64,000 bases of DNA from Artemisia argyi (GCA_030686995.1 CM060704.1:174279718-174343717); one strand, 5' to 3'. Counted from the stretch's first letter, positions 23,497 to 34,157 are shown. The notes: generated by a model not told the origin, from the sequence alone. Numbers and translations are program-made.

Positions 23497-23629
23497 CCAT
23501 TCCAACATAGTAGAGTCATACTTGATACATTTGTTTGTACAACAACCAAAAGACTACAAGTTCTTTGAACTATGTCCCACACCTCGGGACTAGGAAAATA
23601 GTAAAAGCTAATACAATACAAGTCTATGT

Positions 23630-24349
23630 CTAGGCTCCTCCGGGTGCTCTAGATGCTCCAGGTGCTCCAGACCCTCCAGGTCCTCCCCTAAGGCGGCGAA
23701 TCTCATGATCCATCGCAACAACAATCTCCTCCAAGTGCTCAACTCGGAGCTGGAGGGCAGCCTCCCTGGTCTTTGCAGCTGTCATCCTCTCCTGAGCTAC
23801 TGCCAACTGGTGCGTCTGCTCTCCCTGAGTCTCCTGTGTCATCTGGGCTCTATCCCGTATCTCAGGCAACTCATCCCTAAGCTGATCAATCAGTTCCTGG
23901 TGTCCCTCCTGCCGTGCCTCAAGTCCATGATAAGACACGTCAATGCTAACCCTGCCTAAGATCAATCCCTCAACCTGCTCCTCGACCTCCTCAAGTCGAG
24001 TATTGATAATCTTATCTACCCTATAACCTAACCTATCAACCTGCTCCTGTTGAGCCCCTAACTGATCATCTAAAGTAAAAGCTGTAGGCCCTCTAGCAGC
24101 AGCTGCTCTCGAACTCTCACCTATATGGCATACTGGTGGTGGTGGAAGGTCTGAAGTCTCAGTAGTAGGTGAAGCTGGGGTAGTAAACCTTGCACGCTTC
24201 CTGAGCGGCAAAAGTGAAGTAGATATAGAAGTAGTAGTGGGCATAGCTGGTGGTGTAGGTAATGTAGGAACAGTAGGAATCCTAAAAGTAGAGGTAGCAG
24301 TGCGAACACTCTTTCTAGCACCTATGGTTGTCTTGCTATGAGGGAACAT
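23630..24349 (-). CDS. Coiled-coil protein of a gypsy-type element, upstream of gag
   Basis: A 239-codon minus-strand frame. Residues 1-75 are rich in Pro/Thr/Ser (TVPTLPTPPAMPTT). ESSRAAAARGPTAF follows at about 78-92. Residues about 95-220 are strongly heptad-like (LDDQLGAQQEQVDRLGYRVD, ARQEGHQELIDQLRDELPE, REAALQLRVEHLEEIVVAMD). The tail is Gly/Pro-rich. I recognise the style of the variable N-terminal ORFs of plant Ty3/gypsy elements but not a named family. It lies upstream of gag on the same strand, separated by the microsatellite and minisatellite. Its own 5' side is cut at about 24409 by array sequence, so the true start may be missing. No DNA-binding motif is apparent. Confidence 0.55.
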   Translation of the reverse strand: MFPHSKTTIGARKSVRTATSTFRIPTVPTLPTPPAMPTTTSISTSLLPLRKRARFTTPASPTTETSDLPPPPVCHIGESSRAAAARGPTAFTLDDQLGAQQEQVDRLGYRVDKIINTRLEEVEEQVEGLILGRVSIDVSYHGLEARQEGHQELIDQLRDELPEIRDRAQMTQETQGEQTHQLAVAQERMTAAKTREAALQLRVEHLEEIVVAMDHEIRRLRGGPGGSGAPGASRAPGGA

Positions 24350-24408
24350 AAGTTTTGGTTCTGAGGAAATAGAAGTAGCAGGAGAGATGATATATCAGTA
24401 GGTACACG

Positions 24409-25185
24409 CCTAGTAGTTGACAACGTTGTGTCATATTTATGAAGGTGGTCTAACCCACAGTTTGACATTACCTTAGCAATACAATCACTTGGTCTTGTTT
24501 GCATCCACAAGACAAAATTGGCAACATGACACTCATGTAATCTTTGAACATGACTCTTCTTCTGCATATATCAAAACCCACAATTACTATAAGAAAATAA
24601 GTGTTTAATTAGCTTTGAAACCTAATAAACCTAACTGCGTGAGGTTAAATAGAATCAATATCAAATAATGAAAATAAACTTATTTACGTCCCAAAAAAAC
24701 ACTCTTGACCACAGACACCGTACTCAAAGATGATGTAGCAACATTTATAAGAAGAAAATAAACCTCTCATACTTTTATTTTCAAAACAACGTCAAAACTC
24801 ATAGCCCAAGGCTGGCTACATTAAAAGTACATGTCTCAAACAACATCGCAAACATCGCCTAAATTACCAATCTAGGTAGCAAGCAAACAAACAAAAAAAC
24901 ACATACCATAAATAGATCTACCTAAAAAACAACATAGGAAGCTATAACTTAAACCAAAAAACAACAAAACCCATAATAAAGAATCTCTCAAAAAAAAGAA
25001 GAAAGAAACTAGCAGGAAAGCTTTAGATCTAACAAAAAGAGACAGAAACCTTTAAATGTACACACACACACACAAAACCTTATTAACGTGACTAAAAACA
25101 TGACATTAGCAGCTGCCTAAAAAGTAACGAACCACTAAATAAAGTCAAAAGCATGCAAAAAAGTTTAAATGTAGCAAAAAACTTA
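24409..25185 (-). repeat. Array unit 2, conserved 5' intron block
   Basis: A copy of the block at 1907-2640. Here the small frame is open from MQKKSHVQRLHECHVANFVL through SNCGLDHLHKYDTTLSTT and runs on into retroelement sequence. No recognisable family. Confidence 0.7.
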
Positions 25186-25444
25186 CAGTAGAAGGTGACT
25201 AGTTTTTGTAGTAAGCAAGTTATTATTAAGGTTTGATGAGGCAGAGAGGAAGAGGATGGATATCTAGAGTGTGGCTGCTAGTGTTTGATGCAAATGTGAA
25301 ACATAAAAACCCTACTATAACTACAGTTAATTAAGAGGCCCAACCTGTATTCTTTGGTTAGTTGGTCACTTCCTTGTAACTTCTAAGGCCCAACATGTAC
25401 ACACAAATAAATTCTTAACAAACATATTGGTATTTAAACGTTAA
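25185..25444 (-). promoter_or_regulatory. Promoter and 5' UTR block of array unit 2
   Basis: Same donor, leader, AACCCTA-like and TGGGCC motif order as at 29805-29995. It drives towards the transposase and COI1-like pieces of unit 2, now 12 kb away because of the retroelement. Confidence 0.5.
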
Positions 25445-25712
25445 TCTATATAGTGTCTATAAAAAAAAATGGTCAAAGTGAAAAGTGAAGTAAGTGAAAT
25501 GTTGAAAAAATTTAAAAAGAAATGTTGAAACAATTAATTGTGAGCAATTTTAACTATTAATACACATCGAAAACCGGTAAGTTGACTCAGTTTAATTTGA
25601 CCCGTTTTTTCGACCCAACCCGTCGGGTTAACCCGGTTTATATTGACTCGTTTTTCGACCGGAACAGTTCAACCGATTGAACCACCCGGGTCGAACCGGG
25701 TTTCAAAACATT
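25445..25712 (+). mobile_element. Helitron, 3'-truncated
   Basis: It starts TCTATATAGTG at the same unit position as the copies at 8602 and 42900. It keeps the internal GACCCGTTTTTTCGACCC-type motifs but lacks the hairpin and CTAG end. It breaks after TTTCAAAACATTATG into the unit 3' block. Confidence 0.78.
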
Positions 25713-26840
25713 ATGTTGAATGTTTATGTACGTTTGCTTGGTTTGTTTGAATGATCTGGTTGGTTATTTGATTATAAAGTGATCTCGATGTGTTATAATG
25801 TGGTTAAGCTGTTTAATTTGAACTAGTCGATGTTGCTACAAGTGAATATTTATTAGTTTCTTTGCGGATCTAGTCATTTTGACAACATAATATAAGAACC
25901 ATGTATCATAAAGTTTTTGACTTGTATTGGTTTCATTATTTGACTCTGAATGGGTGGTTGATTCTTTGACTTGTGTTTTGTAAAAGAGGCGATCATACGT
26001 AGTTATGTACGCACATTAATCTTTTGCTACAACTATCGATCTTATATAACTTAATGTTCACAACACATGCAACATGATTTATAACAGCAAACGGATAGTT
26101 AAAGGCAGTAAAGATCTGAAGTATCGCAATTCCCAGGAATGATACAAACAAAATAAATCCTGCTCCTGAACGTCACAGCACAGATCAAGATACAAACAGT
26201 TTAAGGTCATAATGGAACAAGGTTCAAAAAATATTTCAAATGCATCAGTAGTATGATACTTCTTACAATTGTGATACACTAAATTTAGTAAATATAAGAG
26301 CACAGGAATGGGTCATTTTGGGTTGTGTTCATGTCAAAGAGCAACATGTCAAAATGAAACCTGTAGCAGAAAAGTACTATTAAACCACAATGTGAATACC
26401 ACCAATTTGCATACATAAATAAAACCCCTAAATACATCGTATTCCTCATCTAATAATACGAGCCCATGGTATTCCCCAGACCAATAACTGTGAATATAGA
26501 GGTAAAAATAGGTGCCAAAGTGACTGGATCAAAATATAAAAATAGTGGACCCTTTTCAGTGTCTAAATGAGTCTCGAATTCCTTTCAGTCATAGCCAAAT
26601 ACATTAATACTTTCAAGTTTCAATGTATACATTTTATTTAAACTTGTACTAAAAAGCTAACAAATTTAAGCGTTAAATGTTAATGCGTCCATCTTCTAAA
26701 CTTTTTCCTTTTGTTCTTTTTATAGTTGGCAGCAATTCTAAGCTTCGTTTTTTGGCATTTGTCATTGTGCTAACGATAACCCCAATTTATTGGCTTCATT
26801 GCATCACCAACATGTCTTCTGGATGCTACTAAAAGACGTG
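25713..26840. repeat. Unit 3 3' block
   Basis: Conserved inter-unit sequence as at 8986-10560, without a supported gene. The 100-codon frame open at 10018-10326 is broken here. Confidence 0.65.
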
Positions 26841-26967
26841 TCTATGAGCTGGACGAGTCATTTCAAATTCATTGTGAACAAAACTAGTGCTAACCCACAT
26901 GTACCTCAGTGAATGTATATTGAACACAATATGCCCCAAATAGACTTGCTTAGACGGACAACCCTTT

Positions 26968-27527
26968 TTTCGGTGAAAGGTGAGCATATATTAATAAAAC
27001 CAAACATTTACAAGACATTAAAGAGATAATGGAATGGACATACCCATCCATGATACGACAACTAATACAAACCAGACAACAATTAAACTAAAACTGCTAA
27101 CAGACACTCTTTTGACACATATCGGGTACTTAATAAAACGATCTCCGATAACACAAAAAAAATCTCAGATGCAACAAACTACTATACTGCAACAGCCCAC
27201 GTTTCAAGATACCAATGTTCACCTTCCAACCATAGTTCCATGACTACATTTCCTGGATAAAGGATCTCCATACATCATTCAACCATCACCCACAATGACA
27301 TATTATATACTTTACCGGGCTTCATCATGAGAACTATAGCACCCATACTCCCCCAAAAAGGGCTATACCCAATTGGCTACATTTCCTAATCAGTTACTTT
27401 CAGTCTAAATTAGCAGCCACATCCTTACTAATTAAAGACCAAAAGTAAATCAAACTAGGCATCACCAATCAGGACACCTTCAATAAAGAAACCAACCTAG
27501 CCTCCTAGTAGTGTGATGCAAGGACCA
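26968..27527 (-). mobile_element. LINE-like retroinsertion, second copy
   Basis: Same insert and same AGACGGACAACCCTTT flanks as at 10673-11253, so the insertion happened once, before units 2, 3 and 6 separated. Confidence 0.65.
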
Positions 27528-28011
27528 AGACGGACAACCCTTTATTTTCAGCTTAGATTAGATTCCCTTCTGCAAGTCGTAGCTAGATCAGATTCCCCTA
27601 CACTACCAAGAGACAGAAATCTTAATTTGAGACCCTACTTCCCAATATACCCCAAACCCACATCCGTCAATCCTCCGAGACAGAGGTGGATACCTAGCCT
27701 TTCAAGTTTCCTGCAACCAATTAGCATAAGTCAGGCGCCACTGTCTAGTGGTGTGGTTGTTTTACCAACTATCATATGGAAATCAATACGGTTCTTCAAA
27801 TGAGTTCCTATACACTTCATAGCTTCATTTGTGAAAGTTGTGAGTCTAACGTGTAAACAATCCAAATCAATACATCCTTGTGCCACAGCAATCAGTCCTA
27901 TGTGCAAACCAAGCTCAAATGTCTTCATTTTGCGCAATTTTCTTGCAAAACTGACCAAAAACTTGCAATCCCGTGTCTCCAATGCCATATGTGGCATCAA
28001 TAACTTCCAAG

Positions 28012-28328
28012 TAGGGGTGTGCATCGGGCCTAAACCGACTCCGACCCGTCCCGACCCGACAAGCCCGACTCCCCGATTTCGCCGGAATTGCAAACCGACT
28101 CCCGAACCGTTTGATAGTCGGGATCGGAATCGGGCCGGCGGTTTGGTCGGGATCGGGATCGGGATCGGTTTTCTTTGTTGTTTTGTCGGTTTTCTTCCCG
28201 TTCCGACCCGTCCCGTCCCGACCCGACTCCCGATTTCGCCGGAATTGTAAACCGACTCCCGAACCGTTTGATAGTCGGGATCGGAATCGGGCCGGACGGC
28301 GGGCGGCGGGCGGTTTTGCTCACCCCTA
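28012..28328. mobile_element. GC-rich hAT-like MITE, 317 bp
   Basis: The termini TAGGGGTGTGC and GCTCACCCCTA are imperfect inverted repeats, flanked by an 8-bp duplication CTTCCAAG (28004-28011 and 28329-28336). The empty site is intact in the sister copies at about 11735 and 46020. The interior contains two copies of a 65-bp block (28074 and 28234) and many CGGGATCGG-type motifs, far richer in GC than its surroundings. Confidence 0.88.
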
Positions 28329-28941
28329 CTTCCAAGTTGGGACACCTCTGAATCAAGAAACACGGGCTATCAGCATCCAAAGATACAAAATATAGTTTCC
28401 AGTTCCCGTAACTGATGCGCAAAGGGAAGTACAAACGGAAACAAACTTTTGGTTAGGTCAAACAATCTTCTAACCTAACAACATAGCTACAGAAATCTAC
28501 TAGATCAATTGCTTCAACTATAGTAAACTTCAAAGATACAAGAGATTGACTACAGTTTTTTGCAAGAAGAGTAAGATCTTTACCTCTATCTCTTCAAAAT
28601 TTACGTAACAAATCCATCGATTCAATGTTGGTGTTATGAAACACCGATTCATATAACCATTTCCCATATGTATATCCAACCCACGTTTTCCTAAAGATAA
28701 AGTTCTCAAATCATTACAAAACTTCCTGTGATTTCCATTAATCCATCCGAGGAAAACCCATTGTATTGCATAATTTTCAAAACCCTTAAATCTTTACCAC
28801 GTGTTCTGGCCAAAAGCTTGAGATCCAAATCACGAATTGATCCAACTATAAATATATACAATATAAAACAAATTAATAACGAACTACATATAAACAATTT
28901 AAACATTTTTAAAATATCATAAAAATTATAAAGATTCTTAC

Positions 28942-29050
28942 ATATTCATTTCTTCCTTGAGCGAAAGATTTGGATCCTTGGTAACTCGACACTTTATTTT
29001 TCGACCGGTTTTCAACATTCTTCTCCGATCTTTTCATCCGATCTGGATTG
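28942..29050 (-). pseudogene. Ptta/En/Spm transposase-like exon (unit 3)
   Basis: The minus strand reads ANPDRMKRSEKNVENRSKNK, then VSSYQGSKSFAQGRNEY, with a GTAAGA donor. It is the best-preserved copy of this exon and is typical of Ptta/En/Spm transposase-like proteins. The next segment on the minus strand is the COI1-like acceptor, only about 95 bp away, so the downstream transposase exons are missing in this unit. Confidence 0.78.
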
Positions 29051-29529
29051 GCCGAGTAGTTGACAACGTTGTGTCATATTTATGAAGGTGGTCTAACCCA
29101 CAGTTTGACATTACCTTAGCAATACAATCGCTTGGTCTTGTTTGCATCCACAAGACAAAATTGGCAACATGACACTCTTGTAATCTTTGAACATGACTCT
29201 TCTTCTGCATATATCAAAACCCACAATTACTATAAGAAAATAAGTGTTTAGCTTTGAAACCTAATAAACCTAACTACGTGAGGTTAAATAGAATCAATAT
29301 CAAATAATGAAAATAAACTTATTTACGTCCCAAAAAACACTCTTGATCGTAGACACACATTTATAAGAAGAAAATAAACCTCTCATACTTTTATTTTCAA
29401 AACAACGTCAAAACTCATAGCCCAAGGCTACATTAAAAGTACATGTCTCAAACATCACAAACATGCATCAACGTAACGCCTAAACTGACCGATCCTACAT
29501 AGCAAACAAAAAAAAAAAAAAAAAAAAAA

Positions 29530-29564
<35 letters not shown>

Positions 29565-29804
29565 CAACACATACCATACAAGGTTCTAACTAAAAAACAA
29601 CATGAGAAGCGATACTTATACAAAAAACAACAAAACCCTTAATCTGAAATGTGAATCGACATTAGCATCTTCCTAAAAAATAACGAGCTAGCCACTAAAT
29701 AAAGTCGAAAACATGCAAAAAAAAACAAAATTAAATAAAATTAAAAAAAGAAAAAAAAAACGTTTAAATGTAGCAAAAAAAGAAGGCAACCATTAAAACT
29801 TACA
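29051..29804 (-). repeat. Array unit 3, conserved 5' intron block
   Basis: Small frame at about 29060-29210: MQKKSHVQRLQECHVANFVL, then SNCGLDHLHKYDTTLSTT, open through the block. An A-rich tract lies at 29508-29561. No family recognised. Confidence 0.7.
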
Positions 29805-29995
29805 GTAGAAGGTGGCGAGAGGAAGAGGGTGGATATCTAGAGTGTGGCTGCTATTCTGCTAGTTTGTAATGTGAAACGTGACAACCCTAATATAAAGGAG
29901 CAAAGGTTTATTAATTAACAGGCCCAACCTATATACTGTATTTGGTTAGTTGTCCACTTGCATGTAGCCTTGTAACCTCTAAGGCCCAACACACA
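29805..29995 (-). promoter_or_regulatory. Best-preserved promoter/5' UTR block (unit 3)
   Basis: On the minus strand, in order: TGGGCC (complement at 29982-29988), TGGGCC (29920-29926), TATA motif CCTTTATATT (29889-29898) overlapping AACCCTAA (plus strand, 29883-29890), a leader with TCTAGATATCCACCCTCTTC, and a GTAAGT donor near 29800-29805. TGGGCC (site II, TCP-bound) together with telo-box-like AACCCTA is characteristic of housekeeping and translation-related plant promoters. The motifs are seen; the promoter role is inferred. Confidence 0.6.
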
Positions 29996-30755
29996 CAAAT
30001 AACTTCTTAATTAGCAATATATTGGTATTCTAGTTTTATAATTCTAGTTCATAAAATGAAGAGTCTAGGAGTTTGATATTCTTACAGCATATGAATTTAT
30101 AATGTTAGAACCATACATAGGTCATAGGTGCATGTGTTTTGTTATGCAACTGGCTAGCATATAAACAGTTCCTTGAATACTTCAGATGTGAAAAAGGCGT
30201 ATATAAGTCATACAAATTAGGATTAAAAGATGACAAGAAAGGTAAGTATTTTGTACACAATACTAGTTCCTGAAATGCGCAAGACAATATAAATGACAAA
30301 ACTGAACATAGGTAATGAATGAATGTAGATTTTTTTTGAGTCTGGTCCATATGGGAGCTTGAGAATTGTATTCGATGGCCAATAGCCGCTTACGACTTAC
30401 CAGTTTAACTAGAAGAAAGAAAATTTGTTTCACCACTGCAAAAGCTTGCTAAATCGACTGAGAGAAATGTATAACATACAGTAAGATTTCTCTCAGTCAT
30501 CCTAATCATTTCTCTAGCTAACTTCACAGCACAGATCATGATACATAAAGTTTAAGGTCACAATGGAGCAACTTACAAAACATAAACCTGCGGTTTTCTA
30601 CCTATGCCAAAATTTCTCTCAGTCATCCTAATCATTTCTCTCATTCATCCTAATCATTTCTCTAATGTACAGTATTTTCTACCTATGCCAAAATTTCTGA
30701 AATGTTTTTATCCATTTCAAAACATAGTTATAACTAGTTAAAGGTATATAGATAA
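29996..30755. repeat. Inter-unit sequence before the ARID element
   Basis: Near-copy of 2800-3430. It contains small duplicated pieces (TCAGTCATCCTAATCATTTC three times, 30490-30660) and a relocated fragment of the 35790 region (30515-30580). No gene seen. Confidence 0.6.
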
Positions 30756-31173
30756 TGTGGACAGATTTGTAATGCTTCAATGCTTATTATTATTAAGACT
30801 TATATATTTGTTTAGTATATTTAAGTATGGGTCAAAAGGGTAAAATTGTATGGGTCGAACTCCTTAACCCAAACAGCCCGTTAGAAGTCAGTTATGAAAT
30901 GACAGTTATTAGAAGTTAGTTATTATGGTTGACAGTTATTGTTAAACGACACAATGGTTAGGTATTAAGAGTCATGTCGTTTCAATAGCTATATATATTG
31001 TAAAGTGTCGAACATATGTTTTTTTAGTTCTATTATTAATCTTAAGTTTTATATATACCTTGTCTGAATTTTACAACACAAAACACAATCACAAAACCTC
31101 ACAACATGGTTTTTACAAAACGTTTCATGGAGAATAATTGGAGTGGCAATAAACCTGTGAAAAGATACCAACA
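30756..31173 (+). repeat. 5' LTR, 418 bp, contains the ORF start codon
   Basis: TG...CA ends. The ATG of the internal gene is at 31106, so the last 68 bases of this LTR are coding. A TATA-like run (ctatatatattgtaaag, about 30990) would start transcripts near 31025. Confidence 0.92.
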
Positions 31174-32797
31174 GTGGTATCAGAGCTTATGTTCTGATCC
31201 TTGGAGAAGCCAATTATACAAAGATACACCATACATCCCAAACAGACATTACTTACAAAGAGGAAAATACCAAACTACCCAAACGTGGCCTAGACACAAG
31301 AAATATATTTCACCCGAAGGAAAACAGTTACTTAAGAAAAAGATGGAAGAAGTGGTATCCTATAATTCCTCAAAACCAAAACCGTATGTTACTAACACAA
31401 ATAAAGAAATAGGAGAACCAAGCAGTTTGCCAAAGAAAGAAAGAAGGGCACGTTGCTATATTTGCAGAGAGAGAGGGCATTTTTTTTGGAAGTGCACAAA
31501 CAAAGAAAAGGAAACCAACACAGAATCAAATGCAATGGACACTACAAAAATTGAAACACCACAAGATGAAGCAGTTTTCAAGTATGAACCAGAGACAGTG
31601 CATGTTTCAACAGATTACATGGTTCAGGGTTCTGATTTAGGAAGTTGGGATGAGATATGGTATGTTAGTACTGCATATAAAAGGCACATGACTCCTATGA
31701 AACAGTTATTCAAAAGATTGATGCAGAGATTCCAAGTTGAAGGAACAGAAGAGAGACAAAAGAAGTTTATTGTCTCATATGGTGTAGGAGAAGTGATTGT
31801 GAATACAGACAGAGGAAGATTAATGGTACCTAATGTGGTTTACACTCCTGAAATCACATTAAACATTCTAAGTTTAGAACAATTGAAGGAGCAGGGTTAC
31901 TTTGTGAGTCATGATGGAAACAGATGCAAGATTTGGTACATGTTTGATCACATGTATGATGAAACAGTTGATAAACACAACATTGTTGTAGGGGAAAGTG
32001 ATGGAAGCATGACTAAGAGACACAATGAATTTCTGGATGAATATTTCAAGTCAATAGACCCTGATGATGCATGTTCATTGGTAAAAGGAATGGAGGAACT
32101 GAAAATGGAGAAAGATTTTGATCATGATTATGTGGATTATGAATACATAAGCATGAATGGAACTCTATATTTCCTAAAGGTAAACACTTTTCAAAGATTC
32201 ATAGCATTTCTTGATTTGATTGCTATAGATAAATTTGTATATGGAAACTGGGAAGTGTTGAAAGGAAAGTTTATGGAGATGATCGAATGGTTCTACAAAG
32301 AATACTTAGGACAAGAAGTATTGGGTGAATTACCACCAACTGTGGGGGTAATTAAGATTGATTTATTGGCTTTGTACAAATTTGTTGATGCACTTGGAGG
32401 ATACATGAATGTATCATTTAATGGAAACTGGCATCAATTGACAAAAATACTTGGTCTAGCATATGAACATCAAGTGACAGTGAAAGAAATATACAAGGAG
32501 TATATTGGTTTGGTGAAATTGTACTATGAAGAGGCTAAAAGGGTGCAGGGTGAACCAGAGGGAATGGCTAGCATGAGTGAAATGGAGCCACAGAATGATG
32601 CAAGGGTGATTGCACATGGTGCACAGGGAAATGCACAGGTTGAAGCACTTGAAGCCCAAGTACAAGAGATCAGTGAAGAATCTCCCAGAAAGAAGTGTAA
32701 AAGAATGAAAGATGTTATGCGGTCAAGTGAAGAGACCAAAGGAAGCAAGTTTGAAGAAAGTACAAGCAGTAGTGATGATTTCATCATCATTACTTGA
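31106..32797 (+). CDS. Retroelement protein with CCHC zinc knuckle and ARID domain
   Basis: 563 residues. The basic N-terminus is encoded by the LTR (residues 1-22) and by the primer-binding site (W24-S27). A CX2CX4HX4C zinc knuckle at C117, C120, H125, C130 suggests nucleic-acid binding as in Gag. Residues 185-265 resemble a copia protease region (WYVSTAYKRHMT, then VPNVVYTPEITLNILSLEQL), but the catalytic Asp of the W-x-x-D-S-G motif is Ser188 and the Gly is Ala190, so it should be inactive. Residues about 386-475 match an ARID/BRIGHT DNA-binding domain (KIDLLALYKFVDALGGY, WHQLTKILGL, KEIYKEYIGLVKLYY). The C-terminus has a basic cluster (PRKKCKRMK) that may act as a nuclear signal, and an acidic/Ser tail. 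The frame is intact. The ARID part was presumably captured from a host gene. Confidence 0.85.
   Translation: MVFTKRFMENNWSGNKPVKRYQQWYQSLCSDPWRSQLYKDTPYIPNRHYLQRGKYQTTQTWPRHKKYISPEGKQLLKKKMEEVVSYNSSKPKPYVTNTNKEIGEPSSLPKKERRARCYICRERGHFFWKCTNKEKETNTESNAMDTTKIETPQDEAVFKYEPETVHVSTDYMVQGSDLGSWDEIWYVSTAYKRHMTPMKQLFKRLMQRFQVEGTEERQKKFIVSYGVGEVIVNTDRGRLMVPNVVYTPEITLNILSLEQLKEQGYFVSHDGNRCKIWYMFDHMYDETVDKHNIVVGESDGSMTKRHNEFLDEYFKSIDPDDACSLVKGMEELKMEKDFDHDYVDYEYISMNGTLYFLKVNTFQRFIAFLDLIAIDKFVYGNWEVLKGKFMEMIEWFYKEYLGQEVLGELPPTVGVIKIDLLALYKFVDALGGYMNVSFNGNWHQLTKILGLAYEHQVTVKEIYKEYIGLVKLYYEEAKRVQGEPEGMASMSEMEPQNDARVIAHGAQGNAQVEALEAQVQEISEESPRKKCKRMKDVMRSSEETKGSKFEESTSSSDDFIIIT
31175..31186 (+). promoter_or_regulatory. 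Primer-binding site inside the coding frame
   Basis: TGGTATCAGAGC, the canonical plant tRNA-Met primer site, one base after the 5' LTR. It is read in frame as Trp-Tyr-Gln-Ser by the ARID ORF. Confidence 0.92.
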
Positions 32798-32849
32798 AGA
32801 CTGAACCAAAGAGATCAAGATTGCAGCATTCAAGCATTAGGAAGGAGAT

Positions 32850-33267
32850 TGTGGACAGATTTGTAATGCTTCAATGCTTATTATTATTAAGACTTATATA
32901 TTTGTTTAGTATATTTAAGTATGGGTCAAAAGGGTAAAATTGTATGGGTCGAACTCCTTAACCCAAACAGCCCGTTAGAAGTCAGTTATGAAATGACAGT
33001 TATTAGAAGTTAGTTATTATGGTTGACAGTTATTGTTAAACGACACAATGGTTAGGTATTAAGAGTCATGTCGTTTCAATAGCTATATATATTGTAAAGT
33101 GTCGAACATATGTTTTTTTAGTTCTATTATTAATCTTAAGTTTTATATATACCTTGTCTGAATTTTACAACACAAAACACAATCACAAAACCTCACAACA
33201 TGGTTTTTACAAAACGTTTCATGGAGAATAATTGGAGTGGCAATAAACCTGTGAAAAGATACCAACA
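32850..33267 (+). repeat. 3' LTR, 418 bp
   Basis: Same length and apparently same sequence as the 5' LTR. In this copy the ATG frame runs into flanking unit sequence. Confidence 0.92.
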
Positions 33268-34157
33268 GATAATCATAACATAGATGACGTATCCTTCGCT
33301 CTCTACCATACCCACGTACAATACACTACTGTGATTACATCGAATCCCGAGGTTGTACGACTGCTGTTACAGGTTATTTATTGTTTTGTTTTGGATGTTG
33401 GTAAGCTAATGTTCATAGGTCTTATTTTGCTACTGTTCAAGCTGTTTTCACGCTTGCATCCAACCTTCTGATTGGTGTTGCTATGATTTGAACTTATTGC
33501 ATAATACTTAATCATGTACCATCATTGGGTCGCATGTATAGTACTTCTTTTAGGACAAACTAAGATACAATAAGTACATTCTTGGAGGATGTATATTCAT
33601 ATGGAAAATAAAATCTAGTATCAATGGTTATTGTTTAGATAATAACATCAAATCATTGTATCTTAGTTTAGCCACGTTAGCTACGTTGTTAACCACCTCA
33701 ACATGATTTATATATCTTATTCATGACTCAGTTTTTTACTAGACTATTAGGCGTACCACTTGATGTACCGCAAAATGTGCCAAACTTGTTGATAAATTGA
33801 ATTTCACGACTAAGGCATAATAGTCCACCAAACATCAGCAATGAACAAAGAATTGAGAAGATCAAGCCGTTTAGCTAAGGCAGAATAGTCCCATCTTAAC
33901 GACTGATTACTATCCTTAACTCAAAGGGAATATCAACCAGCAATGCATCAACATAATATACGAACCATGTTCATAAAGTTTTTGACGTTTATTGGTCCTC
34001 GTTATTCAACTCCGAATAGGTGATTGATTATTTGATTTGGGTTTTGTAAAAGAGGTGATCAAATGTATCACAACATACTGTATAGTGTATATTCATCTTA
34101 TTTAACTTAGTGTTAACAACACTTGCAACATGATTTATAACAGCAAATGGTAAGTAA
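33268..34157. repeat. Unit 4 3' block, first part
   Basis: Near-copy of 3431-4319. No gene. It lies between two independent LTR insertions that are only 890 bp apart. Confidence 0.75.

Larger units (their letters stand above)
26845..28845 (-). pseudogene. COI1-like: COI1-like LRR pseudogene (unit 3), most complete copy
   Basis: From the acceptor at 28845 the minus strand reads DLDLKLLARTRGKDLRVLKI and YNGFSSDGLMEIT (about 28735-28840), matching the COI1 segment that starts with DLDL and runs to GF(S/T)TDGL. Then come CNDLRTLSLGK, the NFEEI region, CPNLEV, GIGDTGL-type sequence on both sides of a MITE, the shared frameshift, GLIAVAQGCIDLDCLHVRLT (about 27850-27900), EAMKCIGTHLKN, the TGA after PLDSGA, GGLTDVGLGYIG, and beyond the LINE the SLRYMWV region. 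The F-box exon is absent. Intron borders are kept upstream, so it arose by DNA-level duplication. Confidence 0.87.
30756..33267 (+). mobile_element. Complete LTR retrotransposon carrying a CCHC/ARID gene, 2512 bp
   Basis: Two 418-bp LTRs (30756-31173 and 32850-33267) look identical by eye, begin TGTGGACAG and end CCAACA. They are flanked by a 5-bp duplication GATAA (30751-30755 and 33268-33272). The tRNA-Met primer site is at 31175-31186 and a purine tract (AGGAAGGAGAT) precedes the 3' LTR. The empty site is at 3431-3435 in unit 1. Its only gene is the 563-codon ORF. It has no integrase or reverse transcriptase, so it is non-autonomous. The Met primer site and the protease-like region suggest a copia relative as donor. 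Confidence 0.93.

Noticed and set aside
32456..32790. Minus-strand frames opposite the ARID protein
   Set aside because: Shadows of the real plus-strand gene.
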